NCBI GenBank assembly: GCA_963809765.1
Contig: CAWEKT010000003.1
Location: 1,550,001 to 1,614,000 of the forward strand
DNA from: JACVRM01 sp963809765
Lineage (GTDB): Bacteria > Actinomycetota > Thermoleophilia > Gaiellales > Gaiellaceae
DNA: 64,000 nucleotides
Direction: 5' to 3'
Position numbers and translations under genes: made by a program. Each line of letters opens with the position of its first letter. Within the stretch, counting starts at the first letter, position 1. Shown piece after piece: positions 37,733 to 49,661 of the stretch. Under the pieces are notes generated by a model that saw only the letters and a program-made list of their open reading frames with translations, made no database searches and had not been told where the DNA came from.

Positions 37733-40700
37733 ATGGCTCGCGGGAGGGAGACGACAGAGCACCCGGATGCCGTTGGGGAGCGGATCCGGCAGGCCCGACG
37801 CGAGCGAGGTCTGACCGAGGAGGAGCTGGCCGAGCGGATCGGCGTCACGCGCGAGGACGTTGGCCGGCTCGAAGCGGGCGAGAGCGACGCCGCGCGCTAC
37901 CTGCGGCGCATCGCCGTCGCCACCGGCAAGCGGGTCGAGTTCTTCACCGAGGGCCTCGATCGCGGCGGCCGCAAGTTCGGCGTCGTCGGCCGCATGCGCG
38001 CGGCGGCCGGCTGGCTCGAGGAGGGCGGGAAGCCCCCAGAGGCGCAGCCGTCGCAGGAGGAGTGGATCGAGGAGCTGGACGAGCGCGAGCGGCGGCTCGA
38101 GCAGCGCGAGCGGGAGCTCGAGGCGCGCGCAGGCGCCACGAACGGCGCCCGCCTGGCCGAGCTGCAGGACCAGAACGCCGAGCTGGCCCGCCGCCTGGCG
38201 GCCGCCGAGAGTGAGCGGGAGGAGCTCGCGGGCGAGCGCGACCGGCTCGCCGGCGAGATGGCCTCACTCGCGGCGCGGGCGGAGCGGCGCACGGCGGAGC
38301 TGGCGGCGGCCGACGCCGAGCGCGGCGAGACGCTCGAGCGCCTGCAGCGCGAGCTCGCCGCCCGCGCCCAGGCGGTCGACGAGCGGGAGCGGCAGCTGGC
38401 CCAGGTCGAGGCCGAGCGCGTCGATGCGACAGCGGCGGCTGAGCGGCTGGCGCTGCTGGAGACGGCGAACGAGGAGGCGGCACGGGAGCTCGAGGCCGTC
38501 CGGGCCGAGGCCCGAGCTGCGCAGGCGACGGCCGAGCGGCTGGCGCTGCTGGAGACGGCGAACGAGGAGGCGGCCCGGGAGCTCGAGGCCGTCCGGGCCG
38601 AGGCCCGAGCTGCGCAGGCGACGGCCGAGCGGCTGGCGCTGCTCGAGACGGCGAACGAGGAGGCGGCACGGGAGCTCGAGGCCGTCCGGGCCGAGGCCCG
38701 AGCTGCGCAGGCGACGGCCGAGCGGCTGGCGCTGCTCGAGACTGCCAGCGAGGAGGCGGCACGGCAGCTCGAGGCCGTCCAGGCCGAGGCCCGAACCGCC
38801 CGCACGACGGCCGAGCAGGCGTCGGCCGACCGGGAGGCCGCCGTGCGCGAGCTCTCGGCGCTGCGGGAGCTGCGCGAGCGCGAGGCCGAGGACCGGGAGC
38901 GCGAGCACGAGGAGCTCGCCGCCGAGCGGCAACGGCTGGCCGCGGCGCAGCTCGCCGCCGAGGAGGCGAGGGAGGCGGCCCAGGAGTCGGTCAGCGGCGA
39001 GCTCGCGGGTGAGGTCGCCCGGCTGCAGGAGCAGGCGCGTGAGCTCGAGGCTGCGCGGGCAGAGCTGCTCGAGCTCCGCCAGGCCGACGAGGCGCGGGCG
39101 CGGGAGCTGGACGAGCGCGAGGCGGCGTCGGCGGAGACGGTCGCGGCGCGCGAGCGGCGGGTGCAGGAAGAGCTCGCCGCAGCCGAGGAGGCCCTGGCCG
39201 CCCGCGAGCAGGAGTTCGAGCAGCGCGAGCGCGAGCGGCGCGAGCTGCTCGCCGAGGCGGAACGCCTCGCGCAGGCCGCCGACGCGCGGGCGGCGGAGCT
39301 CGACCGCCGCGAGGCGGAGCTGGAGCGGGCGTCGACCCGGGCGGCCGCGGCGGACGCCGACCAGGAGCTGCTCGCGGAGGAGCGGGAGGCCGTCTCGGGC
39401 CGCCTCGGCGAGCTCGACGAGCGCGAGGCCGCCCTCGCGGCCGCCACCGCGGCAGCGGCCGCGGCCCAGGCGGAGGCGGAGGGGCTCCGCGAGCGCCTGG
39501 CGACCGAGCTGCAGCTGCTGACCGAGAACCGCACCGAGGCCGACACCGCCCGCGCCCGCAGGTTGGCGGCCCGCGAGCAGGCGCTCGACCAGCGCGAAGA
39601 GGAGCTGGAGGCGCTGCGGCAGGAGCTCGAGGCCGGCGTACTGCCGGAAGCTGCCGCCCCGGCCGAGCCGGTCGCAGCGGCACCAGCTGCGCCGGCAGTC
39701 GATGCCGACGAGCTCGCCGAACGTGAGCGCGCCATCGCGGAACGGGAGGCGGCCGTCGAGGCGCGTGACCGCCAGCTGACGGAGTCCGGCGCCGAGGCCG
39801 AGCGCCTGCGGGCCGAGGCTGAGCGCCTGGCGCAGCGCGAGAGCGCGCTGGCGGCGATGGAGGCGCGGATCGCAGAGCGCCTCGAGGCGGTCGCGGACCT
39901 CGAGGAGCGGGCGCTGGCAGGCCAGGCGCCGTCGCAGGCCGAGGCGCCGGAGGTACAGGAACCCTCCGCGGGCCAGGCCGATGAGATCGCGCGCCTGCGT
40001 GCCGAGCAGGAGCGCCTCGCGGCGCGCGAGCGCGCACTGGCCGCGGCCGAGGAAGAGCAGGAGCGAAAGCGCGCCGAGGCCGAGGGCGTACTCGCCGAGC
40101 GCGAGCAGGCGGTGGCGGCTGCCGAGCAGGCGCAGCAGCGGCACGGGGAGGCGACCGAGGCGGCGCTGGCCGAGCGCGAGCGCGTGCTCGCGGCCGCAGA
40201 GGAGGAGCTCGAGCGCCGCAGCGCCAGCTCCGAGGCAGCGCTCAACGAGCGGCGCGAGCAGCTCGCCGAGGCCGAGCAGCGGCTCGAGCGGGCGCGGGGC
40301 GAGGCCGCGCTCACTGGCAGCGTCGCCGAGGAGCTGGCGGAACGCGAGGGCGCGCTCACGCAGGGAGAAGCCGCTCTCGCTGCGCAGCGGGAGGAACTGG
40401 CCGCGGCGCACGCGGAGCTGGAGCGCGCCGGGGCTGAGCTCGCTGAGCGCGAGGCGGCAGCCGCGGCCCTGGCGGAGCGCGAGCAGGCCGTGGCCGCCGG
40501 TGAGGCGACGCTCGGCGAGGAACGCGCGCGGGTGGCGGAGTCCCAGCGCGCCCTCGAGCGCGCGCTGGCCGAGCTCGCGAGCCGTGAGGAAGCCGCGGCC
40601 GGCCTGACCGAGCGCGAGCAGGCAGTGACCGGCGCCGAGGCGGCAGCGGAGGCTGCGCGCGCCGAGGCCGAGCGGCTCGCCGAGCGTGAGCGCGCGCTCG

Positions 40701-43700
40701 CCGGCGCGGAGCAGGATCTCGTGAGCCGGCAGGCCGAGCTTGAAACCTCTGGAGCCGAGCGGGCGTCCGCGCTGGCCGAGCTCGAGCGCGAGCTCGAGGA
40801 AGCTCGCGCGCAGACGGCGGCCGAGAGCGAGCGCCTGGCCGCGCAGGCGGCCGACCTCGGCGAGCGCGAGCGGTCGCTCGCCGGGGCGCAGGCGGAGGTC
40901 GAGGAGCAGCGGGCGCACGCGGAACGGCTCGCCGAGCGGGAGCGGGCTCTGGACGCAGCGGAGGCGGCGCTCGCGGGCAGGCAGCTCGACGCCGACGCGC
41001 TCGCCGAGCGCGAGCGCGCCGTCGAGGCGGCCGAGACGTTGCTGGCGCAGCGGCGGATCGACGTCGACGCGCTCGTCGAGCGCGAGCAGGCGCTCGTGGC
41101 GGCCGAGGCGGAGCTGGCGGAGCGTCGCGTCGAGGCCGGCGAGCTCGCGGATCGCGAGCTGCAGCTCGCCGATCAGGCCGACCGCCTCACCCGCAGGCGC
41201 GACGAGCTCGACCGGCGCGAGGAGGAGCTGGCGGAGCTCGAGGCGCGCGAGCAGGAGCTCGTCGCGCGCGAGGCGTCGGTGACACGGCTGCGGAGCGAGG
41301 TCGAGACGCTGCGGGCGGCGGCAGAGCAGGACCGCTCCGCTGCCGCTGCCGCGGCGTCCGAGGCGCAGCAGCAGCTGGCCGCGCGTATGCGCGAGATGGA
41401 GGCGCGCGAGCGGAGCGTGACTGCACTCGAGCAGCGCCTGACCCGGCGCGATGCGCAGGAGACGAACCTCGGCGAGCGCGAGCGCGAGCTGGAGGAGGAG
41501 CGCGAGCGCCTCACCAGGCGGCGGACGGAGCTCGAGCGGCGTGAGGAGGCGCTGGTCGCCCTCGACGCTCGTGCGCACGAGCTCGAGACGGTCGACCGCG
41601 AGCTCGAGGCGCGCCGCCGGCACATCGACGAGGACGAGCTGGTGGCGAAGCGGCTGGCCGGCGAGCTGGAGACGCTCCGGGGCACGCTGCAGACCGAACG
41701 GGAGCGCCTGGACGCGCACGCCGCCGAGATCGACCAGCGGCAACAGGAGACGATGACGCAGCTCGAGGTGCGCGAAGGTGAGCTGGCCGAGCGCGAGCGT
41801 CAGCTGGACGCGCTCGATCGCAAGCGTCGCGAGGCGCTCGTCGCGGTCGAGGAGCGCAGCCGCGAGCTCGCCGAGCGGGACGAGCAGGGCCGCGACGCGG
41901 ACGCCCAGCTGGTCGCCCGCGGCCGCGAGCTGCAGCGCCGCGAGGTGGCCGTCGCCTCACGCGAGCGGGCCTCCGTCCAGGCCGCCGCCGAGGCGGACGC
42001 GGCCCGCGTCGCGGCCGACCGGCTCGCCAAGACCGTGGCCGCCGAGCGCGACGAGCTGTCCTCCGAGCGCGCCCGCCTGGAGCTGCTCTCCGCCGAGCTT
42101 GTCGAGCGCGAGCGCACGACGGCGCAGGCAGTGCGCGACGCCGGCACGCTGCAGGACGAGCTGCGCGCAGCCAAGAGCGCCGCGGCCGACGAGCGCCGCC
42201 GTCTCGAGGCCCAGGAGCTCGAGCTGAAGACGAGCGCACGCGAGCTGGAGCGAGCGCGAGGCGGCGCTCGAGGAGCGCGGGCGCGAGCTCGACGCGGGGG
42301 CCGAGGAGCTGGAGCAGCAGCGGGCGGCGCTCGCGTCGGTCGAGGGCGAGCGGCAGCAGGTCGCGGCCGACCGCGAGCGGCTCGAGGCCCGCAGCGAGGA
42401 GCTCGGGCAGCGCGCCTCCGAGCTCGACACGGCCACTGCGGCCCTCGAGGAGGAGCGCCGCGAGCTCGACACTCGGGCACGGGAGATTCGGGCGGCCCAG
42501 GAGCGGCTCGTCGCCTCGGAGGAGGCGGTAGTCGTGCGCACGAAGGAGGCCGACGCGCTCGAGCGTGAGCGTGCGCGGACGCTCGAGGAGCGCGAGCGGG
42601 AGGTCGTCGCCGGGCTGAACGCACTGCAGGAGCGCCGTACTGCCGTGGACGAGGCGGTCGCCGCCGTCGAGGCCAAGCGCGCCGAGGCCGAGCAGGCGCG
42701 GGAGGCGCTGGCCGCCACAGAGGCGGCGCTGGCACGCCGCGAGGCGGAGCTCGAGGAGCGCGGGCGCGAGGCCGACACGGCGGCTGCTGCGCGCGAAAAG
42801 GCGTTGGCCGAGCGCGAGCAGGCCGCCGAGGAGCTCGAGGCGAACAGGGTGCGCCTGGTGGCCGAGGTGGAGGAGCGCGCGCGGGCGGTCACACAGCGCG
42901 AGCAGGAGCTCCAGAACGTGCGTGCAGAGCTGGATGCGCAGCGCGTGAAGCTCGCGGAGGAAGCCCAGGAGCTCGTGATCCGCGACGAGGCGGCGGCGCG
43001 CGTCAGGGCCGAGGCCGAGCAGGAGCTGATCCAGCGCCGAGACGCGTTCGCCGCCCGCGAGCCGGAGCTGGCCGCTGCCGCCGACGCGCTCGACGACCGG
43101 CGCCGGGAGCTCGACGGCGTCGAGGCCGGTCTCGAGGCGCGTGGGCGGGAGCTTGAAGAGCGGGCGGCATCGTTCGAGGCGCGCGAGCGCGAGCTCGCGG
43201 CGGCGCGGGCGTCGGTGGACGACGCCGGCCAGAAGCTGCGCGTTCTCCGCGGCAATCTCGACACCCAGGGCGAGGCGCTCGCCGCGGCCGAGCGCGAGCT
43301 GGCGGAGCGTGAGCGCGAGCACGCGCGCGCCGTCGAGGAGCGCGAGACGGCGCTTCGCGATCGCGACCGCCGCTCGGAGCGCACAGTCGGTGAGCTCGAG
43401 CGGCGCGGACGGGAGCTCGACACGCGCGAGCGCACGCTTGCCGACAAGGAGCGGGCACTGGCAGCGGACGCGGCGGGCAGGACGACGCAGGAGCGCGAGC
43501 TGGCCGAGCGGGAGACGGCGCTCACCGAGCGCGAGGGCGCAGCCGCCGAGCAGGAGGCGGCGCTCGTTGCCAGGCGGGCGGAGCTCGAGCGCGCCGAAGA
43601 ATTGCTTGGCCGGCGGCGGGAGCAGGCCGAGCTGCTCGAGCACGGCCTCACGACGCGCCAGTCCGACCTCGAGCTCGAACGCGATGCGCTGGAGGCGCGC

Positions 43701-45405
43701 ACACGCGAGCTGGCCGCGCGCGCAGAGCAGCTGGACGAGCGCGAGCGCGCGATCGCCGAGCAGGGGTCGGTCGTCGGTGCGAACGACGCCGAGCTGCGCC
43801 AGCGGCAGTCGGAGCTGGCACGGCGCGAGCGGGCGGCAGCCGAGGTCGAGCAGGCGGCCGCCGAGCAGCGTCAGGCGACCGAGACGCTGCGTGCCCGCCT
43901 GTCCGCCGAGAGTGCTGCGCTGGAGGCTCGCGCGGCCACCGTCGAGCGGGCGGAGAGCTCGCTGGCCGAGCGCGAGCAGGCGATCGAGACGATGACCGGG
44001 CAGGCGGCGAGCGTGTCCCGCGACGCCGTGGCGGCCCAGGAGGAGCTCGCCGCCGCACGGGCGGAGCTGACGGCCGGCCGGCTCGACGTCGAGACGCGGG
44101 AACGCGAGCTCGGCGGGCGCGAGGAGCGGCTGGCGGCGCGCGAGGAGGCAATCGACGAGCGAGAGCGGGAGCTGAAGCAGGCGGGGGCGGCAGCGGTCGT
44201 CGGCGCGGATGAGGAGCTCGGCAGGCGCGAGGCGGCGGTCGCCGAGCGCGAGCAGCTCCTGGAGCAGCGCGACCGCGAGCTGGCGGCGACGCTGCACGTA
44301 CAGCAGCGTCTGACCGCGGAGCTCGAGGCACGCAGCAAGGCCGAGAGCGCCGCCGAGCGCGAGCTCGCGGCTGCCCGGACTGAGCTCGAGGAGCAGCGCG
44401 AGCAGCTCGAGGCCGAGCGGGCCGCGCTGGCAGCGCGCGAGGCCGAGCTGATGGCCGGGCAGACCGCCACCACCCGCATCCGCGACGAGGTCGAGCGTGC
44501 ACGTGCCGATGCGGAGCGGCAGGTTGCGGCGGTGCGGGCCGAGGCCGAGCGGGAGGCGGACGCGCTGCGGCGCCAGGCGGAAGCCACCCTGGCCGAGGCC
44601 GAGCGCGAGTCGCAGCGCCGGGCGCAGGAGGCGGCCCGGGCGCTCAAGCAGGCAGCGGCCCGCGAGCAGGCACTGGAGGCGAAGGTCGGCGAGACGGCGG
44701 CGGCCTCGGAGGAGCTCGGGCGCATGCGCCAGGAGCTCGGCGCAATGCGGCGCGAGCTCGACGCCGCGCGCGTGAATGCGGAGCGGCGCGAGCAGGAGCT
44801 GGCCGAACGTGAGCAGCGGGCGGCGGAGCTCGAGACGACCCAGGTCGCGCGGGCGCGCGAGCTCGAGCAGCTCGCCGCATCGGCCGCCGCCGGCGACGCC
44901 ACCGTCGCCGAGCGTCTTGCCGCCCTCGAGCGGCGCGAGGCCGAGCTGGCAGAGCGCGACGGCGAGCTGAGCCGCCGGGCGCTCGTCCAGCAGCGGCTGA
45001 CGGCGGAGCTCGAGCGCCAGCGGGTCGACCGGGAGCGCCAGGCGACGGAGACGGCGCGCCGCCAGGCCGAGCTCGAGCAGCAGTCGCGCGAGCTGCGCGA
45101 CCTCGAGCGCGAGGTGGAGCTGCGGGCGCGCTCCCGTCCCGGACGAGACCGAGCCGCCTGAGCTCGTGGCCGTCGGCGCCCCGGCGCGGCCGCGCCGGTC
45201 GGCCTCCTCACCGCCTGTCGGCGCCTTTACGATCGAACGGCTGGAGCGCCTGGTCGCCGAGCACGCCGCCGAGCGGCCCGACCGCGGCGAGGAGTGGCGC
45301 GCCTACGTCGTCTTCCTGCGCGACTTCGCCCGCTCCGACGGCGCCCTGCCGGCGAGCTTCGACAGCCTCGTGCGCGAGGTCTTCGGCGACCTCGTCGGCC
45401 GCTGA
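37733..45405 (+). CDS. Giant HTH-coiled-coil protein (~2,550 residues)
   Basis: Three parts. Residues about 10-75 form an XRE-type helix-turn-helix: VGERIRQARRERGLTEEELA, ERIGVTREDVGRLEAGES, then YLRRIAVATGK. Residues ~110 to ~2,460 are almost unbroken heptad-type coiled coil, dominated by Glu, Arg, Ala and Leu, with recurring LAEREREL/ELEAREQEL phrases. The last ~60 residues form a small conserved domain (TIERLERLVAEHAAER...EWRAYVVFLRDFA...GALPASFDSLVREVFG). Two frame breaks (about 42253 and 45130) are each repaired by one GC; the repaired frame ends at 45405. Residues 237-360 include a 31-residue unit repeated four times. A ribosome site is not obvious before ATG 37733. It may be a DNA-binding or cytoskeletal scaffold in the style of Streptomyces Scy; similarity in architecture only, function unknown. 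Confidence 0.85.
38441..38812 (+). repeat. 93-base unit repeated four times within the coiled-coil gene
   Basis: Starts at 38441, 38534, 38627 and 38720. Units 1-3 are almost identical at DNA level and encode ERLALLETANEEAARELEAV plus eleven further residues; unit 4 has diverged (ASEEAARQLEAVQAEARTA). High DNA identity points to recent duplication. The unit is 31 residues, so each copy moves the coil by a non-heptad step. Confidence 0.9.
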
Positions 45406-45410
45406 CCCTT

Positions 45411-45530
45411 CCGGACATGCCCCTTCGGGACAGTGCCGGGCCCACTCCATGCCCCGCCCTCCCAAGGGGAGACGTCCTCCACCACCCGCCCGTCGCAGAC
45501 GGTACCGAGCAACCGCGCACGTGTCTGTGA
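45411..45530 (+). repeat. Interspersed element B, copy upstream of ATP-grasp 4
   Basis: Starts CCGGACATGCCCCTTCGGG six bases past the coiled-coil stop, passes through GGGCCCACTC and CCCGCCCTCCCAAGGGG shared with the minus-strand copy at 17418-17563, and ends CCGCGCACGTGTCTGTGACCG, a diverged form of the GCACGCGTGGGTGACG end. Lies about 60 bases before the next gene. Confidence 0.55.
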
Positions 45531-45592
45531 CCGAAACGCACCAACTCCGTGCCGGACGAGCGAGGCGCCGGCGTGGTCTACCGTCCCGGCCG

Positions 45593-46784
45593 GTGACGAC
45601 TGCCGAGACAACGCAGACGCGAGCGGCCCAGGCGGAAGTGACCGACCGCCCGGTGGTCGTGCTCGGCCTGCTCTGGGCCGGGCTCAGCTTCGCGCGCAGC
45701 CTCGGCCGGCTCGGCATCCCGGTCACCGGCGTCTCCATGCACCCGCACGAGTTCGGCGTTCGCTCGCGCTACCTCGACGCCGTCCACGTCGTCTCCGGCG
45801 ACGACGCCGTGCTCGCGACGCTGCGCCCGCTCGCCGACGGCCCCGTGCGGCCGCTGCTCCTGCCCGAGCGCGACGACCACGTCGAGTTCGTCCTGCGCCA
45901 CTGGGACGAGCTCTCCGAGCGCTTCGAGCTGCCGCTGCCGCCCGACCCCGACATCACGCGGCGGCTCCGCCACAAGGAGCACCTGCCCGCCGAGGCCGCG
46001 AGCGCCGGGCTCGACGCGCCCGCCACCGTGGCCGCCGACTCCGAGGAGACGCTCCGCAGCCTCGAGCTGCGGCCACCGTTCCTGCTCAAGCCGGTCGAGG
46101 GCCAGCACTTCGCAGGCTCGTTCGGCCAGAAGGTGATCGAGGCGTCGACCGTCGACGCGCTCGTCGAGGCTTGGCGCGAGGCGCGCGCACGCGGCTTCGA
46201 CACGGTCGTCCAGGAGCTCGTCCCCGACTCGACCGACGGCATCTGGTCGCTCTTTGCCTACGTCGGCCGCAGCGGGCGCACGCTCGCCACCGTCACCGGC
46301 GTCAAGGTGCGCCAGGGGCCGGTCCGCTTCGGCACGAGCGCCGTCTTCCGCACCGGCCCCGAGCCGCGCGTGCTCGAGCTCGGCACGCGGCTGCTCGAGT
46401 CGGCCGGCTACCGCGGCTTCGGCCACGTCGAGTTCGCCTACGACCGGCGCGACGACAGCTTCAAGCTGCTCGAGGTCAACACGCGCGTGCCGATGTGGGC
46501 CGGCGTCGGCATGAGCCGCTACGTCGACCTCGCCCGCATCGCCTACGACGACCTCTGCGGCCGCCCCGAGCCCGAGCCGCTGCACTTCGGCGGCCAGGTC
46601 TTCTGGAGCTTCTTCGCCAAGGACGTCTGGGTCTCGCTGGAGCTGGCCCGCCGGCGCGAGCTCTCCGTCGCGCGCCTTCCTCGAGCCCTACCTGCAGCGC
46701 CAGAAGGTGCGCGGCGTCTTCGCGGCGGACGATCCGCTGCCCGGGCTCGGCGTGCTCTCGTACCTGCGCGCGAAGCTCGCCTGA
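45593..46784 (+). CDS. ATP-grasp ligase-like protein 4
   Basis: About 398 residues. VVVLGLLWAGLSFARSLGRL begins the nucleotide fold; RLRHKEHLPAEAASAGL and FLLKPVEGQHFAGSFGQK are the ATP-grasp core loops; FKLLEVNTRVPMW carries the metal-binding Glu/Asn. Resembles the ATP-grasp group found in actinobacterial polysaccharide clusters, often next to glycosyltransferases. GTG 45593 follows element B. One frame break near 46673 fits loss of one GC. Ends three bases before a glycosyltransferase gene. Substrate unknown. Confidence 0.84.
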
Positions 46785-46787
46785 GCC

Positions 46788-47905
46788 GTGCGCATCGCCC
46801 TCCTCGACCCGCCGAGCTTCACGGTGCCGTACGACCACGAGCTCGCCTCGGCGCTCGCCCGGCGCGGCCACGAGGTCACGCTGCTGGCCTCGCCCTTCGC
46901 CCACGGCGACGTGCCGCCGCCCGGTGGCTACCGGCGCGAGGAGCTCTTCCTGCCGCTCTCCTCGCGCCTCTCGCGACGCGCGCCCCGCGCCCGCGCCCGC
47001 CTGCTCCTGAAGGGCGTCGAGTACCTGCCGAGTGTGCTGCGCCTCCTGCGTCGCGTGCGCGCGCTGCAACCCGACGTCGCCCACGTCCAGTGGCTCGCCA
47101 TCCCGCGCTACGACATCCACTGGCTACGCCGCCTTGCCCGCCGCCAGCCGACGGTGCTGACCGCCCACGACGTCGTGCCCCGCCTGGAGCGCAACCGGCG
47201 CGCCTGGGACGAGGCGCTCGCGCTCGTCGAGCGCGTGATCGTGCAGTCGCAGCGGGCCGTCGACCAGCTCGCCGAGCTCGGCGTGCCGCGCGAGAAGCTC
47301 GTCCGCATCCCGCACCCCGTCTTCCCCGCGGCCGAGCCCGAGACCGAGCCGCCCAGCGGCGCGACGCTCCTGTTCTTCGGGCTCGTGCGCGAGTACAAGG
47401 GACTCGACCTGCTGGTGCAGGCCCTGCCGGCGATCGCGGAGCGCGTGCCCGAGGTGCGGCTGATCGTCGCCGGCGACGTGGCCCAGCCGGAGGCGCTCGA
47501 GTGGGCGCGGGCCGCCGCCCGCGGGCTCGGCGTCGAGGACCGGATCGAGTGGCGGCTGCGCTTCATCGGCGACGAGGAGATCGCCCCGCTCATGCACCGC
47601 AGTACGCTTGCCGTCTTGCCGTACCGCAAGATCGACTCCTCGGGCGTGCTCGCGACGGCGCTCGGGCACGGGCGGCCCGCGGTGGTCACCGACGTCGGCG
47701 GCCTGCCGGACGCGATCCGCGACTACGGCGCCGGCCGCGTCGTGCCGCCGGAGGACCCCGCCGCGCTGGCCGAGGCCTGCGCCGCGCTGCTCGCCGACGA
47801 GGGCGAGCTCGCCGCCGCCTTCCGCGGCACGGTCGCCGCGCGCGCCGCGCTCACCTGGGACGCCGCCGCCGAGCAGCACGAGGCCGTCTACCGGGAGCTC
47901 GTGCC

Positions 47906-47909
<4 letters not shown>
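46788..47909 (+). CDS. Family 4-type glycosyltransferase
   Basis: 373 residues, uninterrupted. GT-B: IALLDPPSFTVPYDHELASA, then DVAHVQWLAIPRYDIHWLRR in the acceptor half; ATLLFFGLVREYKGLDLLVQ and YRKIDSSGVLATALGHGRPA in the donor half. Found with the sugar-phosphate transferase that starts inside its stop (GTGA), so it probably makes the second glycosidic bond of the repeat unit. Confidence 0.92.
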
Positions 47910-48558
<649 letters not shown>

Positions 48559-48562
<4 letters not shown>

Positions 48563-49582
48563 GGGAGGTCGAGCCCGCCGCCTGGGACGGGCTCCTGGGC
48601 GAGCTCGGCCTCGCCGACGCCTACTACCGCCGCGCCTACGTCGAGAGCGCCTGCGTGCTCGAGCCCGGCGAGCCGCTGCTGCTCGAGCACGAGGGCACCG
48701 TCTTCGCCGCGATCCTCCGCGACGTCGCGTTCAACAACGTCCGTCGGGTCTGTCCCCGGAGGCGACAGCTTCACCGTCGCCTCCGCAGCGGACTGACCCC
48801 AGCCGTTCGCAGTCACGACGTCATCACCCCGTACGGCTACGGCGGCCCGGCAGGCGGCGACCCGGCCGCCTTCTGGCCCGCCTACGAGACGTGGTGCCGC
48901 GAGCGAGGCGTCGTCACCACCTTCGTCCGCTTCCACCCGCTCTTCCAGAGCGGCGCCGGCGCGCCGCTCGCGCTCGAGGAGCTGGCGCCGACGATCGGCT
49001 GGCGGCTCGAGGGCGACCTGCTCGCCCGCATGCACTCGAAGCACCGCAACGTCGTCCGCAAGGGCGAGAAGGCCGGGCTCGCCGTCGAGCAGGCGACCGG
49101 CGTCGGCGGCTTCGCGCCGCTCTACGAGGACACGATGCGCCGCGCCAACGCGGCCGCCTTCTACTTCTTCCCCGGCGAGTACTGGCAGGCGCTCGACCGG
49201 CTCGGCGACAGCCTCGTCCGCTTCCACGCCTTCGAGGACGCCGACGTCGTCGCGAGCGCGCTCTGCCTCGCCTCGCCGCCCTGGCTCCACTACCACCTGG
49301 GCGCCGCCTCCGACCGCGGCCGCAAGCTCGGCGCTACCACGCTGCTTCTCTACGAGATCGCCCGCTGGGCCCAGGAGCGCGGCTACGAGCGCTTCCACCT
49401 CGGCGGCGGCGTCGGCGGCGGCCGCGACTCGCTGCACGAGTTCAAGCGCCGCTTCGACCCGGACGGCGAGTGCCCGATGTGGATCGGCAAGGCCGTCCAC
49501 GACGCCGACTCCTACCGAGCCCTCGGCGGCGACCACGACGGATCTGAGCGGCTTCTTCCCCGCGTACCGGCGTCAGCGCTAA
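48559..49582 (+). CDS. FemAB/GNAT-like peptidyl- or acyl-transferase with in-frame element A insertion
   Basis: About 341 residues. The second half carries a FemAB-like acyltransferase domain: MHSKHRNVVRKGEKAGLAV, YFFPGEYWQALDRLGDSLV, LHYHLGAASDRGRKLGATTL, then YERFHLGGGVGGGRDSLHEF. FemAB enzymes add amino acids to cell-wall precursors; in polysaccharide clusters they may add them to sugars. Residues 63-80 are encoded by an inserted palindromic element (48746-48800) that keeps the frame. A frame break near 49530, repaired by one GC, leads to the end GFFPAYRRQR. GTG overlaps the phosphotransferase stop. Whether the insertion leaves an active enzyme is unknown. Confidence 0.8.
48746..48800 (+). 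repeat. Interspersed palindromic element A inside a coding gene
   Basis: GGGTCTGTCCCCGGAGGCG (48746) to GCGGACTGACCCC (ends 48800), the same form as intergenic copies. Inner arms GGAGGCGA...TCGCCTCC would form a hairpin in the mRNA. It is read as VCPRRRQLHRRLRSGLTP, basic and unlike the flanking protein. Confidence 0.85.
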
Positions 49583-49661
49583 GAGCCGTCCGGCGGCGGC
49601 CGCACACTGGCCTGTCATCGACCTGCCCCGGAAGCTGCCGTCGCCCGCGACCGCGATCTCG

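Noticed and set aside
38441..38812. CRISPR-like array
   Set aside because: The repeats are contiguous 93-base coding units with no spacers and lie in frame inside a gene.
37897..44297. Very long open frames on the minus strand opposite the coiled-coil gene (820, 1,159 and 928 codons)
   Set aside because: They are made of Ser/Arg/Ala or Leu/Gly-type repeats that mirror the repetitive Glu/Arg/Ala codons of the real gene, with no domain or start site. Shadow frames of a high-GC repetitive gene.
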